Below are positions 48,896 to 56,790 of a DNA stretch of 64,000 nucleotides, piece after piece. The notes under the pieces were generated by a model. The model saw only the letters and a program-made list of their open reading frames with translations. It did no database searches and was not told the origin of the DNA. The stretch's first letter is position 1; each line of letters starts with the position of its first letter. Source of the DNA: Hyphomonas sp. GTDB lineage: Bacteria; Pseudomonadota; Alphaproteobacteria; Caulobacterales; Hyphomonadaceae. The stretch spans positions 1,240,001-1,304,000 of the forward strand of contig NZ_CP051230.1 in the NCBI RefSeq assembly GCF_017792385.1, written 5' to 3'. Made by a program: the position numbers and the translations under genes.

Positions 48896-50185
48896 CTAGT
48901 TCTTCATCGCTTCGAAGAACTCGTCATTGTTCTTCGTCTGGCGCAACTTGTCGAGCAGGAAGTCGATCGCATCATTCGTGCCCATCGGTCCGAGGATGCG
49001 GCGCAGGATATAGATCTTCGACAGCTGGTCGGCTGGCGTGATCAGCTCTTCCTTCCGCGTGCCCGATTTCATGATGTCGATGGCCGGGAAGGTCCGCTTG
49101 TCTGCAATCTTGCGATCCAGCACGACTTCGGAGTTACCGGTGCCCTTGAACTCCTCGAAGATGACTTCGTCCATCCGGCTGCCGGTATCGATCAACGCGG
49201 TCGCCACGATGGTCAGCGAGCCGCCATTCTCGACATTCCGGGCCGCACCGAAGAAGCGCTTCGGACGCTGCAGGGCATTGGCGTCCACACCGCCGGTCAG
49301 CACCTTGCCGGAACTCGGCACGGTCGTGTTGTAGGCGCGGCCGAGACGCGTGATCGAGTCGAGCAGGATGACCACGTCACGCTTGTGTTCAACGAGGCGC
49401 TTGGCTTTCTCGATCACCATCTCAGCCACCTGAACGTGGCGGGTTGCCGGTTCGTCAAAGGTCGAGGCCACAACTTCGCCCTTCACCGTGCGGCGCATGT
49501 CGGTGACTTCTTCTGGACGTTCGTCAATCAGAAGGACGATCAGGTAACATTCCGGATGGTTTTCCTCGATCGCCGAGGCAATGTTCTGCAGCAGAACGGT
49601 CTTACCGGTCCGCGGCGGGGCAACGATCAGGGCACGCTGGCCCTTGCCGATCGGGGCGACAATATCGATCACGCGGCCGGACCGGTCCTTGCGGGTCGGA
49701 TCCTGGCTTTCCATCCGCAGGCGCTCTTCGGGATAGAGCGGGGTGAGGTTGTCGAAATGGACCTTCTTGTTGGCTTTGTCCGGTTCCTCGAAATTGATCC
49801 GGGACACGTCCGTCAGGGCAAAGTAGCGCTCATTGTCCTGCGGCGCGACAATCGGGCCCTCCACCGTATCACCGGTGCGGATATTGCCCTTCTTGAGCAC
49901 TTCCGGGCTGACATAGATATCGTCCGGCCCGGGCAGGTAGTTCGATTCCGGCGAGCGCAGGAACCCGAACCCGTCGGTGAGCACTTCCAGCACGCCCTGG
50001 CCGGTGATTTCCACTTCACTGTCGGCAAGCTCCTTCAGGATGGCAAACAGCATGTCCTGCGTCCGCATCGAGGAGGCATTCTCGATTTCCAGCTCTTCGG
50101 CATAGGCCAGCAACTCTTCCGGCGACTTCGCCTTCAAATCGCTGAGTTTCACACTGGTGATGTCGTCAAGCATGGAAGATGCCAT
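48896..50185 (-). CDS. rho: Transcription termination factor Rho
   Basis: 429-residue RNA helicase from the ATG at 50185. It has the N-terminal Rho helical domain (SVKLSDLKAKSPEELLAYAEELEIENASS), the cold-shock-like RNA-binding domain with DGFGFLRSPESNYLPG, and the motor domain with P-loop IVAPPRTGKTVLLQ near 195. The Q-loop/R-loop region LDSITRLGRAYNTTVPSSGKVLTGG follows. Upstream in-frame residues to 50317 look non-native. Ribosome binding site unclear. It precedes mnmE by ten bases. Confidence 0.97.
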   Translation of the reverse strand: MASSMLDDITSVKLSDLKAKSPEELLAYAEELEIENASSMRTQDMLFAILKELADSEVEITGQGVLEVLTDGFGFLRSPESNYLPGPDDIYVSPEVLKKGNIRTGDTVEGPIVAPQDNERYFALTDVSRINFEEPDKANKKVHFDNLTPLYPEERLRMESQDPTRKDRSGRVIDIVAPIGKGQRALIVAPPRTGKTVLLQNIASAIEENHPECYLIVLLIDERPEEVTDMRRTVKGEVVASTFDEPATRHVQVAEMVIEKAKRLVEHKRDVVILLDSITRLGRAYNTTVPSSGKVLTGGVDANALQRPKRFFGAARNVENGGSLTIVATALIDTGSRMDEVIFEEFKGTGNSEVVLDRKIADKRTFPAIDIMKSGTRKEELITPADQLSKIYILRRILGPMGTNDAIDFLLDKLRQTKNNDEFFEAMKN

Positions 50186-50338
50186 GGGGGATATCCGGAT
50201 AAGGGGCTGCCGTATGGTGTGTCGGAAGCCGGATTTTGTCGTTTGGGAGTTCTTCGCCTGCGCAAGGACAGCGCGGCGGTTTTCCGGCATATGGGGGCAG
50301 ATGGCCTGAAACGTCAAGCGCCGGGATGCGGCAGTGTC

Positions 50339-50767
50339 CTAGAACGGGCGCACGATCACCATGATGACAATGCCGATCATCAACAGGAATGGCACTTCGT
50401 TCATCATGCGAAGGCGCCGGGCCGTAACCGTGTCCACGCCGCGATCAATCTTCTTTCCAATGCCGATGAAATATCCGTGCAGACCCGACAGGATGAGGGC
50501 AAGGCTCAGCTTTACATGCATCCAGGCTTCGCCGAGCAGGGACTGGTTCATGACCAGCATGGTGATGCCGAACACCCAGACCAGGACCAGGCTGGGATTG
50601 AGAATGATCTTGCGCAGCCGGTCCGACGCTGTCTTCATCGTTTCGAACAGGGGCTCGCCGGGTTGGCTGGACAATTGATGTATCTTGTAGCGGGGATAGA
50701 CGAGCAAGCCGCCCATCAGTGCGATCACAAAGATGATGTGAAGCGCTTTGACCCAGAGATACAGCAT
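50339..50767 (-). CDS. hemJ: Protoporphyrinogen IX oxidase HemJ
   Basis: 142-residue four-helix membrane protein of the HemJ (UPF0093) family, the oxygen-independent-type oxidase that makes protoporphyrin IX in most alphaproteobacteria. WVKALHIIFVIALMGGLLVYPR carries the conserved His; AWMHVKLSLALILSGLHGYF and RRLRMMNEVPFLLMIGIVI follow. It sits between hemH and rho. Overlaps the hemH stop by one base. Confidence 0.93.
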   Translation of the reverse strand: MLYLWVKALHIIFVIALMGGLLVYPRYKIHQLSSQPGEPLFETMKTASDRLRKIILNPSLVLVWVFGITMLVMNQSLLGEAWMHVKLSLALILSGLHGYFIGIGKKIDRGVDTVTARRLRMMNEVPFLLMIGIVIMVIVRPF

Positions 50768-51849
50768 CAGGCAGTTTCCTTGCTGACCGGATTGACCCGT
50801 TCACCCGCTTTCGGATGCGGCAGCCGATTCGGACAATTCTTCCAGTCTCCCGGACAGAGGCGGGACCCGGCACAGGACCGGATCGGCAGGTCTTCCCGAA
50901 GCGCGCTGAGCACTTCATCGCGCAGCATGTCGATGAATTCCTCATGCACGCCCAGTGCTTCGACGCGTGTATAGCTGGCAGCGCCATGCTCCTCCGCCAC
51001 GAGCCGGTATTCCTCGCCCAGTTCGACCAGGGTCTCGATATGCTCGGACACGAACGCAATTGGCGCGATGAGGATGTTCTTTCCCTCCTTCGCGGCTTTC
51101 TCGATTTCCTCTTCCGTCGGCGGGCCGATCCATTTGAGCGGACCGACACGAGACTGGTAGCAGGGAACGACTTCCCAATCCGCCGGGACGCGGGCGGCTA
51201 GCATGTCGCCCATCGTCTCGCACTGCCACTGATAGGGATCACCATCCTTCACGATCTTTTCCGGCAGGCCATGTGCCGACAGGAGCAAACGGACATTGCC
51301 GGGTTCGCCCGCTGCACGATGGGCCTCCATGATACGGTCGACATGCGCCGTGATCAGCCCTTCGGCAAAAGGATAGCAACAGATCGTCTTGGCCGGCCCC
51401 TTGTAGGCCCTGTTCCACGCCGTCAGGGAAGACCCGGTCGTCGTTGTGGAAAACTGCGGATAGAGCGGCAACAGGATCACCTCGTCGGCGCCCCAGGCTT
51501 TCACATCTGCCGCAGCTTCCTCGGTGAAGGGATGCCAGTAGCGCATGCCGATGAAACATCTGACCTCGTCATCAGGAAGCTTGGCAGCCAGCGCCGCGGT
51601 CAGCGCGGCGGCCTGCTTTTCCGTTTCCGGCAACAAGGGCGATCCGCCACCCGCATCCATCATGGCATAATTCTTCTTCACCGAAGGAGCGCGGGTCGTC
51701 GAAATCAGACGCGCAAGGAACCAGCGAACGGGCAGAGGTGCACCGATGATGGCCGGATCGCGAAACAGATTCTTCAGGAATGGCCGCACCGTCTTGTCGG
51801 AATCCGGTCCGCCCAGATTGAACAGTACAACAGCGATCTTCCGGCCCAT
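50767..51849 (-). CDS. hemH: Ferrochelatase
   Basis: 360-residue enzyme that inserts iron into protoporphyrin IX. N-terminus VVLFNLGGPDSDKTVRPFLKNLF is classic. The catalytic His is in IGMRYWHPF (about 104) and the second-site Glu in AFVSEHIETLVEL; SAHGLPEKIV and FAEG-type phosphate loops are present. Together with hemJ and hemE it gives the last steps of haem synthesis next to the origin. Confidence 0.96.
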   Translation of the reverse strand: MGRKIAVVLFNLGGPDSDKTVRPFLKNLFRDPAIIGAPLPVRWFLARLISTTRAPSVKKNYAMMDAGGGSPLLPETEKQAAALTAALAAKLPDDEVRCFIGMRYWHPFTEEAAADVKAWGADEVILLPLYPQFSTTTTGSSLTAWNRAYKGPAKTICCYPFAEGLITAHVDRIMEAHRAAGEPGNVRLLLSAHGLPEKIVKDGDPYQWQCETMGDMLAARVPADWEVVPCYQSRVGPLKWIGPPTEEEIEKAAKEGKNILIAPIAFVSEHIETLVELGEEYRLVAEEHGAASYTRVEALGVHEEFIDMLRDEVLSALREDLPIRSCAGSRLCPGDWKNCPNRLPHPKAGERVNPVSKETA

Positions 51850-51855
51850 GATGCC

Positions 51856-52887
51856 CTAGCCCTTTCGAATGATGTCCAGCACACGCTCAACATGCGCGAT
51901 GGGAGTCTCCGGCCGGATCCCATGCCCCAGATTGAAGATATGGGGACGACCTTCATAGGCAGAGATAAGTTCCCGCACGCGAGCGTCGAGTCTCTCACCC
52001 CCCTCAATCAGCAGCAGTGGGTCAAGATGTCCCTGTACCGGAAATCCGGCGGGCAGCGCCGCATTGACGAATGACGGCACTGCGGCTGTGTCGAGACCCA
52101 CAGCGGTCACGCCGGTCGTTTCCACATATTCCGGCAACATGGCAGCCGCACCGCGCGGAAAGCCGATGATGGGCACGTCGATCCCCATCTTGCGCAAGCG
52201 GGCAACCAGTTTCTGCGTTGGCTTGATGATGACTTCGCGAAAGATATTGTCCGGCAACCCCTCGGCCCAGCTGTCGAACAGCATCAGGGCGTCTGCCCCG
52301 GCCTCGACCTGCGCCGCCATGTAATAGGCCGTCGCATCGCTGATCCGATCGAGCACGCCAGCAAGTTCGTCCGGCTTTCCATGCGCCCAGCGCCAGGCCA
52401 TGGATTTGTCGGTCTTGCCGCGCCCCTCAATGGCATAGAGCCCGACTGTCCACGGGGACCCGGCAAATCCAATGAGCGCTGCCTCTGCCGGCAAGGCCGC
52501 TTTCACGCGCGAGACGGTTTCGTAGACAGGAGACAACCGATCGGCTGCCTGCTGGGGCGGGACACTTGCCAGATCTGATGCCGTCTCGATCTGCTGGACA
52601 ATCGGCCCAACGCCTTTCTCGAACTTCACGCCCAGACCCATGGCATCGAGTATCAGCAGGATATCGGCGAACAGAATGGCCCCGTCCATCCCGTAACGTC
52701 GTATCGGCTGGAGCGTTGCCTCGGCCGCCATCGATGGTGTGTAGCAGAAATCAAGGAAGTCCTTCGCCCGTGCTCTCAGCTCGAGATATTCGGGCAGGTG
52801 GCGACCGGCCTGCCGCATCATCCATACCGGAGGCGGTGAGACCGGTTGTCCCTCAAGTACCTGAATCAGCTTAGGCTTGGCGCTCAT
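51856..52887 (-). CDS. hemE: Uroporphyrinogen decarboxylase
   Basis: 343-residue enzyme that decarboxylates uroporphyrinogen III to coproporphyrinogen. PPVWMMRQAGRHLPEYLELR contains the arginines that bind acetate side chains; LFADILLILDAMG (Asp), GFAGSPWT and FNLGHGI follow. ATG 52887 is taken over the longer frame reaching 52977, which would run into the origin gap. It is the first gene of the origin-proximal minus-strand run, as hemE is in Caulobacter. Confidence 0.97.
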   Translation of the reverse strand: MSAKPKLIQVLEGQPVSPPPVWMMRQAGRHLPEYLELRARAKDFLDFCYTPSMAAEATLQPIRRYGMDGAILFADILLILDAMGLGVKFEKGVGPIVQQIETASDLASVPPQQAADRLSPVYETVSRVKAALPAEAALIGFAGSPWTVGLYAIEGRGKTDKSMAWRWAHGKPDELAGVLDRISDATAYYMAAQVEAGADALMLFDSWAEGLPDNIFREVIIKPTQKLVARLRKMGIDVPIIGFPRGAAAMLPEYVETTGVTAVGLDTAAVPSFVNAALPAGFPVQGHLDPLLLIEGGERLDARVRELISAYEGRPHIFNLGHGIRPETPIAHVERVLDIIRKG

Positions 52888-53031
52888 GCCCCTGGCCCCC
52901 TTCCATCCCAAAACAAAAACAAAGCCCGTCAGGGCGCTTATGACTATTAGACCGTGTAATTCGTGGAGAAAGGCCACTCACAGGAATTGTCCAGCTAAAT
53001 CCACAGGCGAGTCACAGGGTGTCGCACGCCG

Positions 53032-53079
53032 GTAAGGTTTCGTTAACTGTCGATTCCATCGGGGTTAACGATGGGTTAA
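53032..53079 (+). promoter_or_regulatory. Two CtrA-type binding sites
   Basis: TTAA-CGATGGG-TTAA at 53065-53079 is a perfect TTAA-N7-TTAA match to the CtrA consensus. GTAA-GGTTTCG-TTAA at 53032-53046 matches seven of eight fixed bases with the same spacing. CtrA sites inside the origin block replication in swarmer cells of Caulobacter, so a similar role is likely here. Confidence 0.8.
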
Positions 53080-53177
53080 TGCCCCAGCGGGAGTCACAGG
53101 GGCGAACGAAAGGGGATTCTGCCGGAGTCGGATTCGTGGCTTGTGACTCGATTGTGAATCCTTTTGGGGAAGATTGG

Positions 53178-53186
53178 TTATCCACA
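53178..53186 (+). promoter_or_regulatory. Consensus DnaA box
   Basis: TTATCCACA, identical to the canonical high-affinity DnaA box, at the PPSR-proximal end of the origin gap. A weaker AAATCCACA lies at 52997-53005 in the same orientation. Both are followed two to three bases later by GAGTCACAGG, so the two form a repeated composite. Confidence 0.85.
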
Positions 53187-53236
53187 GAGGAGTCACAGGT
53201 CTTGTGTGTTGCGCCAACCTCGGCAAGACAGGAGCC

Positions 53237-54082
53237 ATGAACAAGCCGCCCACCCGACTCAGCATCTATTTCAATGTGCACCTTGTTTCCGACAGCACAG
53301 GAGAAACCCTGAATGCCATTCAGCGGGCTGCCTGTGCGCAGTTCCAGAATGTGCAACCCCTGGAGCACAATTACTATCTCGTTCGGTCCGAACGTCAGCT
53401 GGAACGCGTGATGCGCGAGATCGAGGCGGCGCCGGGGGTGGTCTGGTACACTATCTCCGACGAGACCCTGCGTTCGAAACTGGAAGCATTCTGCCGCGAA
53501 CGCGGCGTATCCACCCTGCCGGTGCTGGATGCCTCCGTTGCCATGCTCGGCCGTCATCTTGGCGTGTCTGCCAATCGGATCGTCGCCGGTCAGCATGCAC
53601 TTGATGATGACTATTTCGAACGCATGGAAGCGATCAATTTCACACTCGCCCATGATGATGGTCAGAACGTAGACGGTTTGCGCAATGCCGATGTCATCCT
53701 TCTCGGCGTGAGCCGGACCTCGAAGACGCCGACCAGTGTCTATCTGGCGAACCGCAAGGTGAAGGCGGGCAACATTCCGCTTGTGCCGGGTGTTCCATTG
53801 CCGGGGTTCGTCGAGGAACTGGGACCGAAAGGTCCGTTGATCGTCGGCCTCAAGATCAGCGCCGAGCGGCTCGTGCAGATCCGGCGTCAGCGGCTGATCT
53901 CTCTTCAGGAGGATGAGCACACAATCTATGCCGACGAGGCGGCAGTGCGCGAAGAGGTCACGCAGGCCAATCGCCTGTTCCAGCGCAACAAGTGGAAGAC
54001 GATTGATGTGTCCCGCCGGTCCGTGGAGGAAACGGCTGCGGCGATCCTCAATCTGCTGAACGAACGGAACCAGCATCTATGA
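53237..54082 (+). CDS. PEP synthetase regulatory protein / pyruvate phosphate dikinase regulator (DUF299)
   Basis: 281-residue bifunctional kinase/pyrophosphorylase of the PPSR family (RP001-type), which phosphorylates and dephosphorylates PpsA or PPDK with ADP and phosphate. The opening YFNVHLVSDSTGETLNA and the P-loop-like GVSRTSKTPTSVYLAN near 155 are diagnostic, with GLKISAERLVQIR later. ATG 53237 follows AGGAG at only two bases. This is the first gene to the right of the origin. It overlaps maf in an ATGA. Confidence 0.92.
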   Translation: MNKPPTRLSIYFNVHLVSDSTGETLNAIQRAACAQFQNVQPLEHNYYLVRSERQLERVMREIEAAPGVVWYTISDETLRSKLEAFCRERGVSTLPVLDASVAMLGRHLGVSANRIVAGQHALDDDYFERMEAINFTLAHDDGQNVDGLRNADVILLGVSRTSKTPTSVYLANRKVKAGNIPLVPGVPLPGFVEELGPKGPLIVGLKISAERLVQIRRQRLISLQEDEHTIYADEAAVREEVTQANRLFQRNKWKTIDVSRRSVEETAAAILNLLNERNQHL

Positions 54083-54675
54083 GCCAGCGCATTGTCCTGG
54101 CCTCGGGCAGTCAGAGCCGCCGCGCGGTACTGGCGTCGGCCGGGGTTGAAGCGGATACGGTCAAGCCGAATGTTGACGAGGACGCGGCCAAGGCTGCCTT
54201 CCGGGCGGACGGCATGTCTGTTCGTGACCAGGCGATGCAGCTTGCCGAACTGAAATCCGTCAAGGTGTCGATGCGCGAGCAGGGACTGGTCATTGGATGT
54301 GACCAGATGCTGTCGCTGGACGGGGAAGCGTTCGACAAGCCCGTCAATCTGGAAGATGCCAGGAATCATCTTCGAAAGCTGTCCGGGAAGGTCCACACGC
54401 TGGAAACCGCCATCGTGATCTGCGAGGATGGCAAGCCGGTCTGGCGCCATCTTGCGCGGCCAAGGCTGACGGTCCGTCCCCTGAGCGGGCCATTCATCGA
54501 AACCTATGTCGACACAGTGGGCGATCCGCTTCTGTCCACAGTGGGAGCCTACCAGCTCGAAGGGCTCGGTGCCCAATTGTTCACGCGCATCGAGGGAGAT
54601 TATTTCTCCATTCTCGGCCTGCCATTGCTGCCGCTTCTGGATTATTTGCGGACGCGGGGAGTGTTGATGTCATGA
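54079..54675 (+). CDS. maf: Maf family nucleotide pyrophosphatase
   Basis: 198-residue house-cleaning pyrophosphatase that removes noncanonical or methylated nucleoside triphosphates. It starts IVLASGSQSRRAVL, the Maf active-site loop, and continues with VIGCDQMLSLDGE and LSGKVHTLETAIVI. The conserved Asp near 70 is present. It is one of four genes linked to the next by ATGA overlaps. Confidence 0.9.
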   Translation: MSQRIVLASGSQSRRAVLASAGVEADTVKPNVDEDAAKAAFRADGMSVRDQAMQLAELKSVKVSMREQGLVIGCDQMLSLDGEAFDKPVNLEDARNHLRKLSGKVHTLETAIVICEDGKPVWRHLARPRLTVRPLSGPFIETYVDTVGDPLLSTVGAYQLEGLGAQLFTRIEGDYFSILGLPLLPLLDYLRTRGVLMS

Positions 54676-55487
54676 CGAAACTCTACGGTGTCGTCGGAGA
54701 TCCGATCAGTCATTCCCTGTCGCCCGTCATCCACAATGCCTGGATCCGCGAGCACGATCTGGATGCGACCTATGAGGCCCTGCACATTCCGAAAGGTCAA
54801 TTTGCGGACGGCCTTGCAACGCTGGAGGCGCGGAAGGCGCTTGGCCTGAATGTGACGTCGCCGCACAAGGAGGCCGCCATTGAGCTGGCCGAAGGAACAA
54901 GCGATGCGGCCCGCCGCATCGGTGCAGCCAACACGCTCGTACGCCTGAAGACCGGCGGCTGGCTGGCCGAGAACACGGACGCGCCGGGATTCACCGAAGC
55001 CCTGGCGCAAGCGAACATCGACATTGCCGACCAGAATGTCTGCCTCCTCGGGGCAGGGGGGGCTGCCCGCGCCGTGGCGCTCGCCTTGTCGGACATGCGC
55101 GCAACCCTTACGATCTGCAATCGCACGGAGTCGCGTGCAGAGGAACTGGTCAGGCATCTGAACATCAAGGCGGATATTCGCAGCCTGGAGCATGCGCCGG
55201 CAGAAATGGGCAAAGCGGATCTCGTCATCAATACATTGAGCATCGGACAGACAGGACAGGCGCTGGATTTGCCCGAAGGCAAACTGCGGACCTTCTACGA
55301 TATCTCCTATGGCAAGCCGGCGCAGGCCATGCTGGGACGGGCCGAAGCCGCCGGGTGGAAGCCGCTGGACGGGCTGAGCATGCTGGTGGCGCAGGCAGCA
55401 TTCAGTTTCGAAATGTGGTTCGGCATTCTTCCGGACATGCAGGGCGCGCTGGCACGGTGCCGGAAACTGGTGGAGGCGACGTCATGA
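54672..55487 (+). CDS. aroE: Shikimate dehydrogenase
   Basis: 271-residue NADPH enzyme that reduces 3-dehydroshikimate. Substrate motifs are SHSLSPVIHNAWI and NVTSPHKEAA (catalytic Lys), followed by ENTDAPGFTEAL (Asp). The NADP Rossmann loop is LLGAGGAARAVALAL, then NRTESRAEEL. The C-terminal GLSMLVAQAAFSFEMWFG is typical. Overlaps coaE in an ATGA. Confidence 0.95.
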   Translation: MTKLYGVVGDPISHSLSPVIHNAWIREHDLDATYEALHIPKGQFADGLATLEARKALGLNVTSPHKEAAIELAEGTSDAARRIGAANTLVRLKTGGWLAENTDAPGFTEALAQANIDIADQNVCLLGAGGAARAVALALSDMRATLTICNRTESRAEELVRHLNIKADIRSLEHAPAEMGKADLVINTLSIGQTGQALDLPEGKLRTFYDISYGKPAQAMLGRAEAAGWKPLDGLSMLVAQAAFSFEMWFGILPDMQGALARCRKLVEATS

Positions 55488-56092
55488 TCATTCTTGGCCT
55501 GACGGGTTCGATCGGCATGGGCAAGTCTGCCACGGCGGGTTTGTTCCGGGATGAAGGCGTGCCGGTTTATGATGCCGACGCGGCCGTGCATGCGCTCTAC
55601 GCCGAGGGCGGCGCGGCGGTGGCACCGGTCGAGGCGGCCTTTCCGGGCGTGTCGGTGGACGGGGCGATCGACCGGATGAAATTGCGGGACCGCGTGTTGG
55701 ACGATGCGGATGCGATGAAGCGACTGGAGGCGATCGTGCACCCCCTGGCCGGCGATGCGCAAAAGCGGTTCCGCGATGCGGCCCGGGAAGCAGGGGCCGC
55801 GATGGTCGTCTTGGACATTCCGCTGCTCTATGAAGCCGGAGGATATGCCTATTGCGACTATGTCACCGTCGTCACGGCCCCCGCCGACGTGCAGCGGGAA
55901 CGCGTATTGTCACGACCCGGGATGGACGAAGAGACGTTCCAGAACATTCTTGGACGGCAGATGCCGGATGCGGAAAAACGGGCACGGGCTGATTTTATCA
56001 TCTCGACGGCCCACGGTTTCGCGTATGCTGCAGACTGTGTGCGCGCCATCGTGGCGCTGATGAACCGCAAGGTCGAGGAGGCAAATTCATGA
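55484..56092 (+). CDS. coaE: Dephospho-CoA kinase
   Basis: 202-residue kinase for the last step of CoA synthesis. The P-loop GLTGSIGMGKSATAG starts at residue 5; VYDADAAVHALYA and VLDIPLLYEAGG are the CoA-binding and lid motifs. The start at ATG 55484 overlaps the aroE stop; longer frames are not family-like. It precedes dnaQ in an ATGA. Confidence 0.95.
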   Translation: MIILGLTGSIGMGKSATAGLFRDEGVPVYDADAAVHALYAEGGAAVAPVEAAFPGVSVDGAIDRMKLRDRVLDDADAMKRLEAIVHPLAGDAQKRFRDAAREAGAAMVVLDIPLLYEAGGYAYCDYVTVVTAPADVQRERVLSRPGMDEETFQNILGRQMPDAEKRARADFIISTAHGFAYAADCVRAIVALMNRKVEEANS

Positions 56093-56790
56093 GCGACGAC
56101 ATCCGCGAGATTGCGTTCGATACCGAGACGACCGGCCTGCACCATCTGGAAGGAGACCGGATCATCGAACTGGGCGCGGTGGAGATGATCAACCATATTC
56201 CCACCGGGCGTACATTCCGGACCCTGATCAACCCCAAGCGGTCGGTTTCCGAGGACACGGTCCGGATTACCGGGATCACCGATGACGACCTGAAGGACGC
56301 TCCCTTCTTCGAACACCCTTCAGTTGTGGACGCGTTTCTGGAGTTCATCGGCGATGCCATTCTTGTCGCGCACAATGCCGGGTTTGACCGGAACTTCCTG
56401 AACATGGAGCTGGAGAAATGCGGCCGGGCACCGATCCCGGAAATCCGCTGGGTTGATACGGCCATGATCGCGCGGAAGAAATTCCCGGGCGCCCCGGCCA
56501 ATCTCGATGCGCTGTGCCGCCGGTTCGACATCTCGCTGGAAAGCCGGACGTTTCACGGCGCGCTGCTGGACAGCCAGTTGCTGGCGGCGGTGTATCTGGA
56601 ATTGCTGGGCGGCCGTGCCCATGCCTTCTCGTTCGAGACCGAAAATGACCGCAGCCGGGGCGAGCGCAAACGGAATGCCAGGCAGCGTCCGGAGCCGATG
56701 GCGGCCTTGCTCACGGATCCAGAGCGCGCCGCCCATTCCGCCTTTGTGGACAGTCTGGGCGAGGACGCGATCTGGAAAAAGGTCGGCTGA
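56089..56790 (+). CDS. dnaQ: DNA polymerase III epsilon (proofreading) subunit
   Basis: 233-residue 3'-5' exonuclease of the DEDDh type. Exo I FDTETTGLHHLEGDRIIELG gives the Asp/Glu pair, Exo II HNAGFDRNFL the second Asp and Exo III HGALLDSQLLAAVY the His and Asp. It proofreads for polymerase III alpha in the replisome. It sits 3 kb from the origin, and its stop abuts the stop of the convergent secB. Confidence 0.95.
   Translation: MSDDIREIAFDTETTGLHHLEGDRIIELGAVEMINHIPTGRTFRTLINPKRSVSEDTVRITGITDDDLKDAPFFEHPSVVDAFLEFIGDAILVAHNAGFDRNFLNMELEKCGRAPIPEIRWVDTAMIARKKFPGAPANLDALCRRFDISLESRTFHGALLDSQLLAAVYLELLGGRAHAFSFETENDRSRGERKRNARQRPEPMAALLTDPERAAHSAFVDSLGEDAIWKKVG

Larger units (their letters stand above)
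53009..53194. promoter_or_regulatory. Cluster of nine GANTC (CcrM-type) methylation sites
   Basis: GANTC pentamers begin at 53009, 53052, 53091, 53115, 53125, 53131, 53145, 53156 and 53190, so there are nine in 186 bp, six of them within 53091-53160. By chance about one site per 256 bp is expected. Three of them are the first bases of the repeated GAGTCACAGG motif. Confidence 0.9.
52975..53199 (+). repeat. Iteron-like GAGTCACAGG repeats in the origin gap
   Basis: Exact GAGTCACAGG at 53009-53018, 53091-53100 and 53190-53199, a variant CACTCACAGG at 52975-52984, and an inverted near-copy (TTGTGACTC) at 53141-53149. The first and third exact copies follow ATCCACAG by two bases, forming the 20-bp composites 52999-53018 and 53180-53199. 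Confidence 0.8.
52888..53236. other. Probable chromosomal replication origin (oriC)
   Basis: 349-bp gene-free gap between the divergent hemE and PPSR genes. It contains an A-rich tract (AAAACAAAAACAAAG, 52910-52924) near hemE, a perfect DnaA box (53178-53186), a second related box (52997-53005), two CtrA-type sites, four copies of a GAGTCACAGG-like motif and nine GANTC sites. Gene order on both sides matches the Caulobacter origin region, flanking genes run away from it and parAB/parS are within 10 kb. No dnaA gene is adjacent, which is normal for this order. Established by context and motifs, not experiment. Confidence 0.88.

Noticed and set aside
48737..50974. 745-codon plus-strand frame over mnmE/rho/hemJ
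   Set aside because: Antisense to three well-conserved genes; length reflects high GC and few stops, not a real gene.
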